The position numbers and the translations under genes are program-made. Positions 38,442 to 48,052 of a DNA stretch of 64,000 nt are shown in pieces. The first letter of the stretch is position 1. Every line of letters starts with the position of its first letter. Source of the stretch: Shewanella maritima. GTDB lineage: Bacteria > Pseudomonadota > Gammaproteobacteria > Enterobacterales > Shewanellaceae. The notes beneath the pieces were generated by a model, which saw only the letters and a program-made list of their open reading frames with translations, had not been told where the DNA came from and searched no databases. Location: NCBI RefSeq assembly GCF_004295345.1, contig NZ_CP036200.1, positions 806,001 to 870,000 of the forward strand, read 5' to 3'.

Positions 38442-40166
38442 TTATTTAATCGCGTTAGCCGCTACAGCAATTTGGTAGATAATTTGCGTGATGTCTTTAA
38501 CATTTTGCATGATCTTGGCGTCAACTTTCGGTAGGACTAGGATCTGGTCTCCAGGCTTAAGCGCGCCTGTTGCGTTTAATCTAACCATACCATTTGGATT
38601 GATCACCATAATCTGCTCATAGTTAGCTCGCTCACTATATCCACCAGCCCACGCAATGTAATCTTCTACAGTTGCATTTTCGTTGTACACCAAGGCCTGC
38701 GGCATCATCACTTCGCCACCAACCTGAACAAGGTCGCTTTTGGCAGGGATATGGACAATGTCTCCCTGCTCAAGCAAAACGTTGGCTATTTTGCCGTTTT
38801 CTGCAATAACTACCTTGCCTAGTGGTACAATTTTTCTCGCACGCTCAGTAAATTGCAGAATCATTTGCCCTTCTTGCAACCTGATACTTGCTTCACCATC
38901 TGAAGACGCTGGTGCAGTAAATACACTTCGCTCAAGTCGCTCTAAAGACTGATCGATAAGCTCCTTTTGCTTTTGAGCAACACTCTTACGTTGGATATAA
39001 ACAGATTGAAAATCAGCTAAGTTAGGGTCTACTTCAATATGTGCTAAAAGATCATACAGACGAGTATCTTTTTTGACTGCGAAATACGATGGACCTAAAT
39101 AGCTGCCGGCAACCTGAATGTCGAAGATTTGTGCTCTGATATCATCGTTAAAAAACACGCGGTCACCGTCTTTTAGCTGAAACTGCGCAAACTCGGCGAA
39201 AGGTACATAGATTGAAAATGGGCCGTCAGCTCTATCGCCAACAACACCTACATGGCTTACCTTGGCGTATGGACGCGCAATTTTAATTAGATCAGTACCT
39301 ATCGACTCGTCTTTATCAAGCTCAAATCGAAATGGGTTTCTTACTGACCCTGTCACCAAAATAGTCGCCTGCTGACGTTCAACTAAAATGACATCGCCGT
39401 CTTTAAAATTAAATCGAGGTAAATAACCACCTAATACGAAGTCATATAAATCAATCTCTTTAATCACTTCGTTGTTTCTTAGCACCTTGACAGAGCGATA
39501 ACTACCTCGCTCTGAGTCTATACCTCCAGCACGTTTCAAATAATACAGTACACTGTCAGAAGCTACCCCAGCATATTGCCCAGGCCGAATAACACTTCCA
39601 GTGATATAGACACTCACAGGAGTTGCTGTAAGTAGATTTACATAGATGCTCACACTGGACTTGTAGACTTGTTTAATACGCTCGGTAACCACTTGGTTGA
39701 GCTGGCTAGCTTTGACATTGGCCACATTTATTGGGCCGACATTGGTAATAAACAGGTTCGACTGATTATCAACCGTTAGTACCTCTGATTGATTCACTGC
39801 CCCCCAAAGCCAAACAGACACTTTATCGCCTGGTGCAACTACGTAATCATCGTTTAAGCCGTCAGAGCGTTCACTCTCATACCCACCAGCGAATAAGTTG
39901 GCACCAAATGGCGGCGGCAATCCTTCTTCTGCGGCAGGAAGTAACTCTTGCGCACTAGCCTCACCTGGCAACAAAACACCTGAGCGATTAGTCTTATTAA
40001 ACGTACCCTGCTGTAAGCTAGAATTAGAAATGTTTTGGTTATTGTTACCCAAAGATTGAAGTTGGCTTAGGCTTTGAGGTTGCTCATCAACAGCGACCGC
40101 ATTTGAGCTCACAATAAAGCCTAACAATAGTGAAATAGCGCCTGCAACGTTCAGTAATTTTGTCAT
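38442..40166 (-). CDS. kpsD: Polysaccharide export outer-membrane protein (KpsD/OPX family)
   Basis: The product has 574 residues, close to KpsD length. A signal peptide (LLNVAGAISLLLGFIVSSNAVA) starts it. The polysaccharide export domain follows at about 105-190 (DDYVVAPGDKVSVWLWGAV), then several SLBB-type beta-grasp repeats (VYITGSVIRPGQYAG, ILVTGSVRNPFRFEL, VQVGGEVMMPQALVY). No lipobox is seen, unlike Wza, which again matches KpsD. It would form the periplasmic/outer-membrane exit path in line with the kpsE-like protein and the ABC transporter. Confidence 0.9.
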   Translation of the reverse strand: MTKLLNVAGAISLLLGFIVSSNAVAVDEQPQSLSQLQSLGNNNQNISNSSLQQGTFNKTNRSGVLLPGEASAQELLPAAEEGLPPPFGANLFAGGYESERSDGLNDDYVVAPGDKVSVWLWGAVNQSEVLTVDNQSNLFITNVGPINVANVKASQLNQVVTERIKQVYKSSVSIYVNLLTATPVSVYITGSVIRPGQYAGVASDSVLYYLKRAGGIDSERGSYRSVKVLRNNEVIKEIDLYDFVLGGYLPRFNFKDGDVILVERQQATILVTGSVRNPFRFELDKDESIGTDLIKIARPYAKVSHVGVVGDRADGPFSIYVPFAEFAQFQLKDGDRVFFNDDIRAQIFDIQVAGSYLGPSYFAVKKDTRLYDLLAHIEVDPNLADFQSVYIQRKSVAQKQKELIDQSLERLERSVFTAPASSDGEASIRLQEGQMILQFTERARKIVPLGKVVIAENGKIANVLLEQGDIVHIPAKSDLVQVGGEVMMPQALVYNENATVEDYIAWAGGYSERANYEQIMVINPNGMVRLNATGALKPGDQILVLPKVDAKIMQNVKDITQIIYQIAVAANAIK

Positions 40167-40196
40167 AGTGATAAATCTATCAGTTTATTGTTATTG

Positions 40197-40577
40197 TTAT
40201 TGTTCCGCAAAGACAGGTTGCGATTCTCGGTCAATAATTTGTGGCACGATATACCATGCAGCGTTTGTATCTTTGCAAACGACTAGTTGCTCGCTCATCG
40301 ATGCTGCTTTACTTACATTTAAGTTTCGACAGCTCATCCCTAACGCAGAGAAGTAGTGTTGACCAACTGAAATCACATTGTTGTTGTGGACTATCTCTGT
40401 ACCCGATGATGCATGATTTAAGTCTGCCCAATACTGCTGTGGTACTTGTCGATAACGGGAAATATCTGGAGCTTGTTCAACCAAGCTCACTTTAGGCTCA
40501 ACAATAGGTGGAGACATCGAGCATCCCGCCATTAGCAATACACCAACAATACTTACTAGATTACATCTAAATTTCAT
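40197..40577 (-). CDS. Small lipoprotein between wecA and the kpsD-like gene
   Basis: The product has 126 residues. It begins with a lipoprotein signal (MKFRCNLVSIVGVLLMAGCSM; lipobox MAGC, Cys19). The mature part is polar and includes two cysteines near C-x-N-L-N and VVCKDT. I recognise no family. The gene starts 3 bp after wecA stops, so it is surely in the operon. A role as an outer-membrane partner of the KpsD-type exporter is possible from position. It ends in three spaced in-frame stops (TAA CAA TAA CAA TAA). Confidence 0.75.
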   Translation of the reverse strand: MKFRCNLVSIVGVLLMAGCSMSPPIVEPKVSLVEQAPDISRYRQVPQQYWADLNHASSGTEIVHNNNVISVGQHYFSALGMSCRNLNVSKAASMSEQLVVCKDTNAAWYIVPQIIDRESQPVFAEQ

Positions 40578-40580
40578 CTG

Positions 40581-41624
40581 TTAACTCTTCTTGCGAAGCC
40601 AAGTCAAAATTGTCCAAATATTCTGTAATGCCCAATTATACATGGCAAATACAATTAAAAACGTGAAAAACATTATCCACTCAGGTACTTGCTCAACTTC
40701 TGACCAACAACCTATTACCGCGAAAAACACGCTCATCAGACTGATGATGCACAAGGTTTGCTTACGTGAATACCCTGCTCTTTCAAAAATATGGTGCAGA
40801 TGCTCTCGGTCGGCTTTAAACGGCGAGACTCCTCGCTTTACTCTTCTAATCATAATCGCCGCCATATCCATCAATGGAATCGCGATTAAGTATAGGGCTG
40901 TGACAGGCCTTAGATACTGTTGTTCTGACTGAACGCCAATCACCATAAGCCAAACTATTGTCAGTCCAATAAGCATGTTACCGGAATCACCCATAAACAC
41001 TTTAGATAGTGACCGGTGCAACCCAAGGTTGAACATTAAGTAGGCCGCAAGTGCCGCGATGAATAAAACAGGTAATAAAAAGAGTTCATTTGCGCTATCA
41101 GCGAATAAATAAGCTAGAGAGCAAAAAGTAATAATGCTAGTCGAGCCAGCTAGTCCATCAATACCGTCAATCATATTGAATGCATTAATTCCTGCAATAA
41201 TCCCTACCACTGTAACTAGCGCGCCTATGTACCCTAGTTGTATTTCAAACACCCCAAAAAGGTTGCCTAAGCTAGTTAAGTGTATTTCAGTACCAAATAT
41301 GATTAGCGAACTTACAATAACTTGAGATACGAGTCTGACTCTAACACTCAAGTCGTAACGGTCATCTAATGTACCTAAGAATAGAATTAGCGCGGAAGCG
41401 ATCAGATAGAGATTTAAATGGCGGCTATTGTCGATAAACAGCATTGATGCGGTAAGAATTGAGATAAATATCCCAAAACCTCCGACTAGGGGTACTTCGC
41501 CTACATGTATTTTTCTAGCGTTTGGAGAGTCTACTAAGCCAGTTCGAATGGCAATGGGTTTACAGAGTCGAATTGTGGTGAACGCAATGATAAAGCTACT
41601 CAAAAGGGGAATAAAATAATCCAT
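40581..41624 (-). CDS. wecA: WecA-type undecaprenyl-phosphate sugar-1-phosphate transferase
   Basis: The product has 347 residues and about eleven membrane helices. It attaches a sugar-1-phosphate (GlcNAc-1-P in the enteric enzyme) to undecaprenyl phosphate, starting chain assembly. Family marks: LVDSPNARKIHVGEVPLVGG near the N-terminus, LGTLDDRYDLS (DD motif), NMIDGIDGLAG, VFMGDSGNMLIG and the HLHH motif in DREHLHHIFERAG. It is the first gene of the 30 kb cluster, with a 378-bp gap upstream. An initiator of this type is more usual for O-polysaccharide than for Kdo-linked group 2 capsules. Confidence 0.9.
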   Translation of the reverse strand: MDYFIPLLSSFIIAFTTIRLCKPIAIRTGLVDSPNARKIHVGEVPLVGGFGIFISILTASMLFIDNSRHLNLYLIASALILFLGTLDDRYDLSVRVRLVSQVIVSSLIIFGTEIHLTSLGNLFGVFEIQLGYIGALVTVVGIIAGINAFNMIDGIDGLAGSTSIITFCSLAYLFADSANELFLLPVLFIAALAAYLMFNLGLHRSLSKVFMGDSGNMLIGLTIVWLMVIGVQSEQQYLRPVTALYLIAIPLMDMAAIMIRRVKRGVSPFKADREHLHHIFERAGYSRKQTLCIISLMSVFFAVIGCWSEVEQVPEWIMFFTFLIVFAMYNWALQNIWTILTWLRKKS

Positions 41625-42002
41625 ACTTGTCCTTAAGTTTTCCTTTGCAGTGATTCAGTTTTTACCGGTCGCTATTATGAGTATCTAAAACCTGTCCTTT
41701 ACAAACACTTCCTATGCTTGTAGCTGTGTAACATCAACGCAATACGATGCAATATCAATCACTTTCTAGGGCAGAGCTAGTGTAACAGCAAAAGTATACC
41801 TCATTTGAGTAAATATGTATGAAGTTTTTTAGAATAATCTAACTACCTGTTTGTACTAGCTTGAGCTTATTTCCCCTATCAAAAGTAACCCAGAAATTAA
41901 CGACGGATTAAGTCTACTAAACATATACTTAGGTAACATAAAAAGAGCTGCTTTAATAAGCAGCTCTCAAACACTATCTAGGTTACTCAGCTCATCGGAT
42001 GA
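41625..42002 (-). promoter_or_regulatory. Gap upstream of the polysaccharide operon, probable promoter region
   Basis: The main promoter of the operon should be here. The best -10-like site on the minus strand is TATACT (plus 41793-41798); the -35 is not clear. I looked for the ops/JUMPstart core (GGCGGTAG) on this strand and did not see it. The far end holds the terminator of the DUF4136 gene. Confidence 0.35.
41938..41970 (-). terminator. Intrinsic terminator of the DUF4136 lipoprotein gene
   Basis: Perfect 10-bp stem agagctgctt (41944-41953) / aagcagctct (41958-41967) with a 4-base loop. On the minus strand it is followed by TTTTTATG. It lies 33 bp past the gene's stop. Confidence 0.85.
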
Positions 42003-42557
42003 TTAGCTTTCTGGCTTAGGAGGAAAGTTTAACATCACTTTGTTGATCGCTTCATTGATCAGCTGCTCTCGCTCTTCAGGTGTGCTCTTGTTTTTGATGG
42101 TGTCAGCAACTGTACCACGCCATACTAGTTTGTCAGTTTTATTATCAACTAAGTCGATAATCAATGTGCCTACCTCGTACTCGCGCACGGTTGTGTGGCT
42201 TTGCATGCTGCCACCGTAACCCCAACCACGGTAGTAATATGGGTTATAACCATAGTTCGTATGGAAGGTGTCTACATTAATCTTCTTGTCTACTTTGGTT
42301 AAGTAGTTAACTAATAAGTCTGCAGATTCAGCGCCGACTTGTTTTAGCCCTTTTGCCGTCATTTCGTTATTTACCGCATTGCGAACACGTTGGTCCATTA
42401 GGCCATCAAGGTGGTACTGGCTATCTGATTTCTTTTCAATCCAGGCAAAGCTCTTGTATTGGTCAAATGACACACCCGGATCGAAGTCAGAGTTAGTTTT
42501 TAACGAGCTACACGCAGAAAGTGCAGCGATGGCGATAAAGGCAAATAATTTTTTCAT
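42003..42557 (-). CDS. DUF4136 lipoprotein
   Basis: The product has 184 residues from the ATG at 42557, preceded by GGAG. Upstream in-frame starts would add 36 residues before the signal sequence and are rejected. Lipobox: LFAFIAIAALSACSS, with the lipidated Cys 16 residues in. The mature part has FDQYKSFAWIEKK and later LIIDLVDNKTDKLVWRGTV, the typical DUF4136 blocks. The family is of unknown function and is found in many marine and soil Gram-negative bacteria. It is a monocistronic unit with its own terminator. Confidence 0.88.
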   Translation of the reverse strand: MKKLFAFIAIAALSACSSLKTNSDFDPGVSFDQYKSFAWIEKKSDSQYHLDGLMDQRVRNAVNNEMTAKGLKQVGAESADLLVNYLTKVDKKINVDTFHTNYGYNPYYYRGWGYGGSMQSHTTVREYEVGTLIIDLVDNKTDKLVWRGTVADTIKNKSTPEEREQLINEAINKVMLNFPPKPES

Positions 42558-43256
42558 GTGTTGCTCCAACAACAGGTTGATTCTCTTTAGCTTATCTGCG
42601 CAGTATGGCAAGTCAAGCATAGTTAATGTATTTACATTCAGCGCTACAACGATGTGTAGGCTCACTTAAATTCTTTCACATAACCACATGTAGAAGATTT
42701 TGAATGCGACTTAGCTCGACTATAGCTTGAGCTGATAAACAACTCGGGTGGCATACAAGCTTGGGTTGACAGAAAGTTCGGCACCAATTTGCTCAGCTAA
42801 AGGTTTCTTTCAGCTTTAAAAGTAACTTAATTATATCTTAGCTAGCTGAACCTTAGCTGACTGCTACACAATCTAGTTGCTACTCACCACTTTTTTATTT
42901 TTCAACGTTGTAATATGGCTTTGATCCGAGTACTAGTTAACGTAATGGATAGTGATTGACGGGCAAGATTCCCGCCCAAAAGCGTTACGGGAATGACGTG
43001 TAGGTTGTAGATAAGGATGACTGATTGGTTACGTTTTGGGAATGAACGCCGGATTGTACTCGAGATGCAGCTTCCCCTTATACGTAACCCTCGGGTGTTT
43101 ATCTCCTTATGTCACCCTCGAGGTGCTGTTAATCGAGGGTCTTATAGTGGCAGCTGGATTTGATTCCCGCTCAAAGGCATTGCGGGAATGACATGTGGGT
43201 TAGGTTGTAGGAGTGAATGGTTGTTGTTCCCCCAGGAAGTGCAGCTCCATCAAGTG
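42558..43256. other. Gene-free stretch with REP-like elements
   Basis: No credible coding region in ~700 bp. It holds the upstream region of the DUF4136 gene and, from 42968, palindromic elements A1, B1 and A2 (listed separately). The 42700-42950 part shows nothing I can name. Confidence 0.6.
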
Positions 43257-43285
43257 TCACCCTCGAAACGCTGTTAATCGAGGGT
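42968..43285. repeat. REP/BIME-like array 1 (elements A1, B1, A2, B2)
   Basis: 27-bp palindromes with 8-bp arms and an 11-base middle: A1 42968-42994 (one arm mismatch), B1 43114-43140, A2 43163-43189, B2 43259-43285. Type A arms are ATTCCCGC/GCGGGAAT; type B arms are ACCCTCGA/TCGAGGGT. B elements are inverted relative to A. B2 runs up to two bases from the stop codon of the GH13 gene. Confidence 0.85.
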
Positions 43286-43286
43286 C

Positions 43287-45134
43287 TTATGTTGCAATAT
43301 TGCTTATCCATACCGTCTGATATGGCGCTAGCGTCATGCTGGTCATATCCGCTTCTAATTTGGTGCTTGTAATTAGCTCATACCAAGACTCTGACACAAT
43401 AAGGTTGATTTCGGTTAGCGGTAAAGTCACGTCTTGATCACTCACATTACTGATACAGAAAATGCTTTGCTGCCTGTCCTGACTTTGCCTCCAAATTCCA
43501 AACAGCTGTAACCCTAGATGCAAGGTGAACTGAGTCGCGTTTGGATGAAATGCTGCCTGTTGTTTACGTAGCTTAATTAAATGATTAAGGCTGCTTAGTA
43601 CTTGATGGTGCTGGCTATGCTTATCTTCAAGCAATTCGATTAATTCATTTATATCCCAGCGATGGCGATTGATTGCCCTATTTTGCCCGGTTGCAGCTAC
43701 CTTTTGGTAATCATTGCGAGTGGCCAATAGTGAATGGATATAAATTCCCGGTATGCCTTCAAGTGCTAGCATGATGGTATGGGCGCAAATAAAACGCTCG
43801 AAGCCGAGGTGGTCTTCTCCCTTAATCGTGCCTTTGAGAGCGTCGATTAACGCGATATTGATTTCATAGGCTTTTTGAGCCTCTTTATCTGCTCGCCATG
43901 ACACTTTACCGCCAAACAGCTCCATGGTTTCCACTAATGTATCCACCTCTTCTTGCTGCAGTAACCCTTCGACAGGCCTTAGGCCTATTCCATCGTGGGA
44001 AGCAATGAAGTTGAAATACGTAGTGCCATTCTGTGCTGGCGGCATGCTCATTAACCAGCGTTTTAGATATAAGCAGCTTCCGGTAATCAGGGTATTAACT
44101 AACAACGGCGGCAGAGAAAAGTTATAAATACCATGTGCCTCATTAGCATTACCAAAGTAGGTTAAATTTTGAGTGTTAGGGATATTAGTTTCGGTAATGA
44201 TCATCGCATCTGGCTGAGCGTGTTCCACCAGCGTGCGCAGTAGACGAATAACCTCATGGGTTTGTGGCAAGTTGATGCACTTAGTACCAGTGACCTTCCA
44301 CAAAAATGCCACTGCATCTAACCTGAATATATTGACGCCCATATCCAAATACAGACGAATGATCCTCACAAATTGGATTAACACCTCAGGATTACGAAAA
44401 TCAAAGTCGACTTGATCGTGACTAAAGGTCGCCCACACCTGCTTTACACCATTTTCTGTTCGGGTTGCCCGCAATAGAGGCGATACCCTTGGACGCACGA
44501 CATCTGAGATATCGGCATCTTCGTCAACAGTAAAAAAGTAATCTTTGCCAGGTGTTTTTTGCTTAATGAAGTTATCAAACCATACACTGCGACTTGAGCA
44601 GTGATTAATCACCAAGTCGGCCATTAACCTACGCTTACTCGCAATACGATTAATGTCTTGCCAATCTCCTAAGGAAGGATTCACTGTAGAATAATCCATT
44701 ACCGCAAAGCCATCGTCTGAGCTATATGGAAAAAATGGCAAAACATGGATACCGGTCAGTTCAGGTAAATACTCGTCACAAAACTTATCCAGGGTCGCTA
44801 AAGGTGCACTGCTGCTGGTTGATGATGTTGTAAACACGCTATCACCATAAGTAATGAGCACAATATCTTGCTCGCTCCACAAATTACTGTATGGCGTTGG
44901 CTCATGGCAATCTGCATCCAATCCCATAGTTTCAACGAGATTTCCGGCAATAGCGCTGTAGTTTTGCTGTAACTCAACGTTTGCATAAATGATTGCCAAT
45001 TGCTGGATTAATTTAGCAATTAAGCTATCCAGTAATTTGGCTTGTTTTCTCACATCACTATGTGCTGAGTTATTCTCATTAATTAAACTCTCACCTGATG
45101 TATTATCAGTAACTTGGAGTTTAGTGTTGTACAT
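43287..45134 (-). CDS. GH13 sucrose/glucosylglycerate phosphorylase
   Basis: The product has 615 residues from the ATG at 45134, chosen for the AAGGG eight bases upstream; an ATG at 45215 would add 27 residues. This is a subfamily GH13_18 phosphorylase: [26 protein letters not shown], the nucleophile Asp in [11 protein letters not shown], the acid/base Glu in IITETNIPN and the stabilising Asp in IASHDGIG. Subfamily members cleave sucrose or glucosylglycerate with phosphate. Genes for glucosylglycerate synthesis lie directly upstream, so phosphorolysis of glucosylglycerate, recovering glucose-1-phosphate, is the likelier role. The TAA stop lies at the edge of a repeat element. Confidence 0.85.
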   Translation of the reverse strand: MYNTKLQVTDNTSGESLINENNSAHSDVRKQAKLLDSLIAKLIQQLAIIYANVELQQNYSAIAGNLVETMGLDADCHEPTPYSNLWSEQDIVLITYGDSVFTTSSTSSSAPLATLDKFCDEYLPELTGIHVLPFFPYSSDDGFAVMDYSTVNPSLGDWQDINRIASKRRLMADLVINHCSSRSVWFDNFIKQKTPGKDYFFTVDEDADISDVVRPRVSPLLRATRTENGVKQVWATFSHDQVDFDFRNPEVLIQFVRIIRLYLDMGVNIFRLDAVAFLWKVTGTKCINLPQTHEVIRLLRTLVEHAQPDAMIITETNIPNTQNLTYFGNANEAHGIYNFSLPPLLVNTLITGSCLYLKRWLMSMPPAQNGTTYFNFIASHDGIGLRPVEGLLQQEEVDTLVETMELFGGKVSWRADKEAQKAYEINIALIDALKGTIKGEDHLGFERFICAHTIMLALEGIPGIYIHSLLATRNDYQKVAATGQNRAINRHRWDINELIELLEDKHSQHHQVLSSLNHLIKLRKQQAAFHPNATQFTLHLGLQLFGIWRQSQDRQQSIFCISNVSDQDVTLPLTEINLIVSESWYELITSTKLEADMTSMTLAPYQTVWISNIAT

Positions 45135-45227
45135 ATCACTTACCCTTGATTCTGAATAGCTTATGCTTGGAACCACTAACGTATAGACTGACTTATAACT
45201 AAAACCGCCAGACATGCAATCACAAAG

Positions 45228-46448
45228 CTACATAAACTCCGCATGATCTGCATCAACTGCCGCTTTGAGTTTTGTAAGCACATCTGGCATCGCACTTATC
45301 ACCCGGCTCCAAGTTGGCATAAATGGTGTTTCCATTGGATTGTCTAAAAATCGCTGCCCTGCCGTAACGATATTTTGCGCAAACATCTCCACCGCCTTTT
45401 CTTCCAGGTGAATGTCAGTGGTCAACCCGTTCATTAACGCGTCATTGTGATAGTTCTCAACATAATCCAGGGCAATTCGATAATAAGTCGCTTTTAACGA
45501 GCGGAAGGTTTCACAGCTGAAGGTTTCACCTTGGGTAGCAAGCTTGCGGAAAAACGCCTTAGTAATATCAATCGACATTTTCGACAAACCAGCTTCAGTG
45601 TTATCTAGCGATAAGTCCTGATGCTTGTGATCGTAGTTATCTGCAATATCAACCTGACAAATGCGGTTGTGAGCATAATTGCGCTGCATTTCACTAAGCA
45701 CGCCGATTTCAAGTCCCCAGTCACTGGGAATACGCAGGTCATTGAGTACATCCCGCCTAAAAGAAAACTCCCCCGCTAGCGGGTAGCGAAAGCTATCCAT
45801 GTATTCTAAATAATCGTTATAACCAACAACTCGCTTTAAGGCTTTAATTAACGGTGTTACCAGCAACCTGGAAACGCGGCCATTGATCTTGCCGTTGGCG
45901 ATCCGCGCATAATAGCCTTTGGTAAATTCATAGTTAAATTGCGGGTTAGCTACTGGGTATAACAACCTTGAAAGCAGTGATTTCTCGTATGTCACTATAT
46001 CGCAGTCATGCAGCGCAATAGATTCAGATTTACCTGACGCCAGAATGTAGCCCATGCAATACCAAACATTGCGCCCTTTGCCCATTTCTTGCGGTGCCAG
46101 TCCAAGCTTTTCTAGCTTGGCATCAAGTTCTTTTAGTCTTGGGCCATCATTCCACAGCACTCTATGATGCTGAGGCAAATCCTTAAAGAATGTAAGTGCA
46201 TGCTGGTATTGTGCTTTGTCAGCTCTATCTAAACCAATAACGATTTCACTAAGATATGGCACCTGAGCAAGTTTACTAACGATGTCAGGCATTGCCTCGC
46301 CTTCGAGCTCTGAAAACAATGAAGGTAGTATTAAACCCAATGGTCGCACCTTGGCGAACTTTATTAACTCAGCTTCAAGTGCTTCGTCACTTCGTTGGGA
46401 AAGATTATGTAATGTGGTCACTATGCCATTTTGATAAAAATCAGCCAT
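45228..46448 (-). CDS. gpgS: Glucosyl-3-phosphoglycerate synthase (GT81)
   Basis: The product has 406 residues. It transfers glucose from an NDP-glucose to 3-phosphoglycerate, the first step of glucosylglycerate synthesis. Seen: MADFYQNGIVTTLHNL start, VPYLSEIVIGLDRAD, GKGRNVWYCMGYILA, the metal-binding IALHDCDIVTY, and RYPLAGEFSFRRDVL and GLEIGVLSEM, which together mark GpgS/MpgS-related GT81 enzymes. It lies 17 bp after the phosphatase gene. Glucosylglycerate is a compatible solute of marine bacteria, often made under salt stress with nitrogen shortage (family knowledge). Confidence 0.88.
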   Translation of the reverse strand: MADFYQNGIVTTLHNLSQRSDEALEAELIKFAKVRPLGLILPSLFSELEGEAMPDIVSKLAQVPYLSEIVIGLDRADKAQYQHALTFFKDLPQHHRVLWNDGPRLKELDAKLEKLGLAPQEMGKGRNVWYCMGYILASGKSESIALHDCDIVTYEKSLLSRLLYPVANPQFNYEFTKGYYARIANGKINGRVSRLLVTPLIKALKRVVGYNDYLEYMDSFRYPLAGEFSFRRDVLNDLRIPSDWGLEIGVLSEMQRNYAHNRICQVDIADNYDHKHQDLSLDNTEAGLSKMSIDITKAFFRKLATQGETFSCETFRSLKATYYRIALDYVENYHNDALMNGLTTDIHLEEKAVEMFAQNIVTAGQRFLDNPMETPFMPTWSRVISAMPDVLTKLKAAVDADHAEFM

Positions 46449-46465
46449 TTCATTTTCCCTCTTTG

Positions 46466-47338
46466 TTAAGCACCTTGATTAGCTGCGCGGTCACATATTT
46501 CGACTAGGCTTGGAGTAAGCAACAGCTCACTTAAACAATGAGCCCAGCCTCTTGGACCTGGATACGGGCTTTTAAGCACCGGCTTTTTGGTATGCAACAA
46601 GGGGAAATCATGAACTGGAGATTTAATTTGCACCGCCACGTCTGCAGCGTTAAGCATGGCAATATCATTACCACTGTCACCTAATGCAATGGTGTACATG
46701 GTTTGAGCCCGCTCAAAGGCATATAGCATGGTCAACCAATTCATCGCTTGGGCTTTGTCAGACTGGCCACCAACATGCAAAAAGCGGCCACCTTCTAGCA
46801 TCTCAGCGCCAAGCTGCTGCATTTTTTCGATAAATTGTTGTTTGATATTCTCACTTCCAAGCCACAGTAATGGCTCAGTGTGTTCGCGCATCAGCGCAAG
46901 CTTGGCTTTTGCAGGGGTTAGCTCAGTCACACTGCACAACGACTCAACCGTCATTGCAGAAAATCCAACATAGTATTTTTTGAACTCAGTAACCTGGGTC
47001 GTAAGCACCTCAATCCAGTGACTACGAGGCTGGCAAAACGATTTCACCCAGTAATAGCCACGCTCCTCTGTATCTTGCGGTTGTGTGGTGAAATAACCTT
47101 TGGGAATGTAAACGGCAGCGCCATTTTCACAAATAAAGGGCGCGTTAAAGCCTAAGGTTTGCTGAATAGATTCCATTTCAGCGAAGGTTTTAGAGGTGTT
47201 GGCAATGATAGGAATTTTGCGTTCAGCTAGAGCCTCCATTACTGGTATAGCCTCGGTAAAGCTATAGTCGTAATGATCTAGCAAGGTGCCATCCATATCG
47301 GTATAGATTATTGGCTGTTTTGTCATACCCTTCCCCAT
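46466..47338 (-). CDS. Mannosyl-3-phosphoglycerate phosphatase-family HAD (probable glucosyl-3-phosphoglycerate phosphatase)
   Basis: The product has 290 residues. HAD motif I is YTDMDGTLLDHYDYSF, with ANTSKTFAEM as motif II and IALGDSGNDIAMLNAAD as motif IV, with a C2-type cap between: the MpgP/YedP family. Since gpgS follows by 17 bp and no mannosyl-3-phosphoglycerate synthase is present, the substrate is probably glucosyl-3-phosphoglycerate. The start could also be the second Met (47326); a GGGAAGGG lies too close to that one to decide. It is the first gene of the operon. Confidence 0.82.
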   Translation of the reverse strand: MGKGMTKQPIIYTDMDGTLLDHYDYSFTEAIPVMEALAERKIPIIANTSKTFAEMESIQQTLGFNAPFICENGAAVYIPKGYFTTQPQDTEERGYYWVKSFCQPRSHWIEVLTTQVTEFKKYYVGFSAMTVESLCSVTELTPAKAKLALMREHTEPLLWLGSENIKQQFIEKMQQLGAEMLEGGRFLHVGGQSDKAQAMNWLTMLYAFERAQTMYTIALGDSGNDIAMLNAADVAVQIKSPVHDFPLLHTKKPVLKSPYPGPRGWAHCLSELLLTPSLVEICDRAANQGA

Positions 47339-48052
47339 TTTGCTCGATAGTTTTTTGAACTAACTCGATTCCTAGGCAAGAACATGAGCATTTACGATTG
47401 CACAGGGAGTAAATGAACTTTGAAAGCTCAAGACGCCGTAAAACCATCCCTGATAGCTCCGCTTTAGCATCCCTGCTAAAGAGACTGGCTTCCAAAAAGC
47501 TCATTCATATCTTAAAAGGTGCAATGATATGTTCATGTTCCCGCTCTGATTCGGTACTAAAATGGGTTCAGGAACTATGCCAGCTAACGTAGAGCTGTGA
47601 GGTGACAGGGTGAAGTTGGCGTAAGTAACTAATTTTAAACACTATTAATTAAAAAAAGGCTGAATATAACTAAAGAGGTAAGGATCAAGTCTGCCATTTG
47701 AAGTACTGATTTAGTATTTGTTGCACCAAGTCAGTGCAACATGTCGTTGTGAATGGCATTCGCACCGCCCTAGAGAAGCTATTAATCGAGGGTCTTATGT
47801 TGGTCGTTGAAATAGATTCCCGCTCAAAAGCTTTGCGGGAATGACTTGTGGTTTGGGTTGCTATATCCAAACGTCACACTCGATATACTGTTAATCGAGG
47901 GTCTTATGTTGGAGGCTGGAATTGATTCCCGCTCAAAAGCATTGCGGGAATGACGTGTGGTTGGTCACCCTCGAAAAACTGTTAATCGAGGGTCTTATGT
48001 TGTTAACTCTGAGCAAATAGGAAAACCCAAACAAAACGTATTCTACAGCCGA
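47339..48052. other. Gene-free stretch with REP-like elements
   Basis: About 714 bp without a convincing gene. 47339-47700 should hold the promoter of the glucosylglycerate operon, but I see no clear -35/-10 pair. From 47767 on it is filled with alternating B and A palindromes. Short open frames here lie inside repeats and are not genes. Confidence 0.6.
47767..47993. repeat. REP/BIME-like array 2 (B3, A3, B4, A4, B5)
   Basis: Five 27-bp elements in strict alternation: B3 47767-47793 (left arm decayed), A3 47816-47842, B4 47876-47902, A4 47925-47951, B5 47967-47993. Each B is followed by cttatgt. Between elements the linkers are also related (gtgtggtt, gggttgctat). Confidence 0.85.

Noticed and set aside
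41625..42002. RfaH ops / JUMPstart element upstream of the polysaccharide operon
   Set aside because: Searched by eye for GGCGGTAG on the minus strand and did not find it.
42558..42665. N-terminal extension of the DUF4136 protein
   Set aside because: The lipoprotein signal begins at the ATG at 42557 with a GGAG ahead; the extra 36 residues would block export.
47262..47870. Short minus-strand open frames upstream of the glucosylglycerate operon
   Set aside because: One overlaps the phosphatase start in another frame, the other lies in repeat elements; no coding features.
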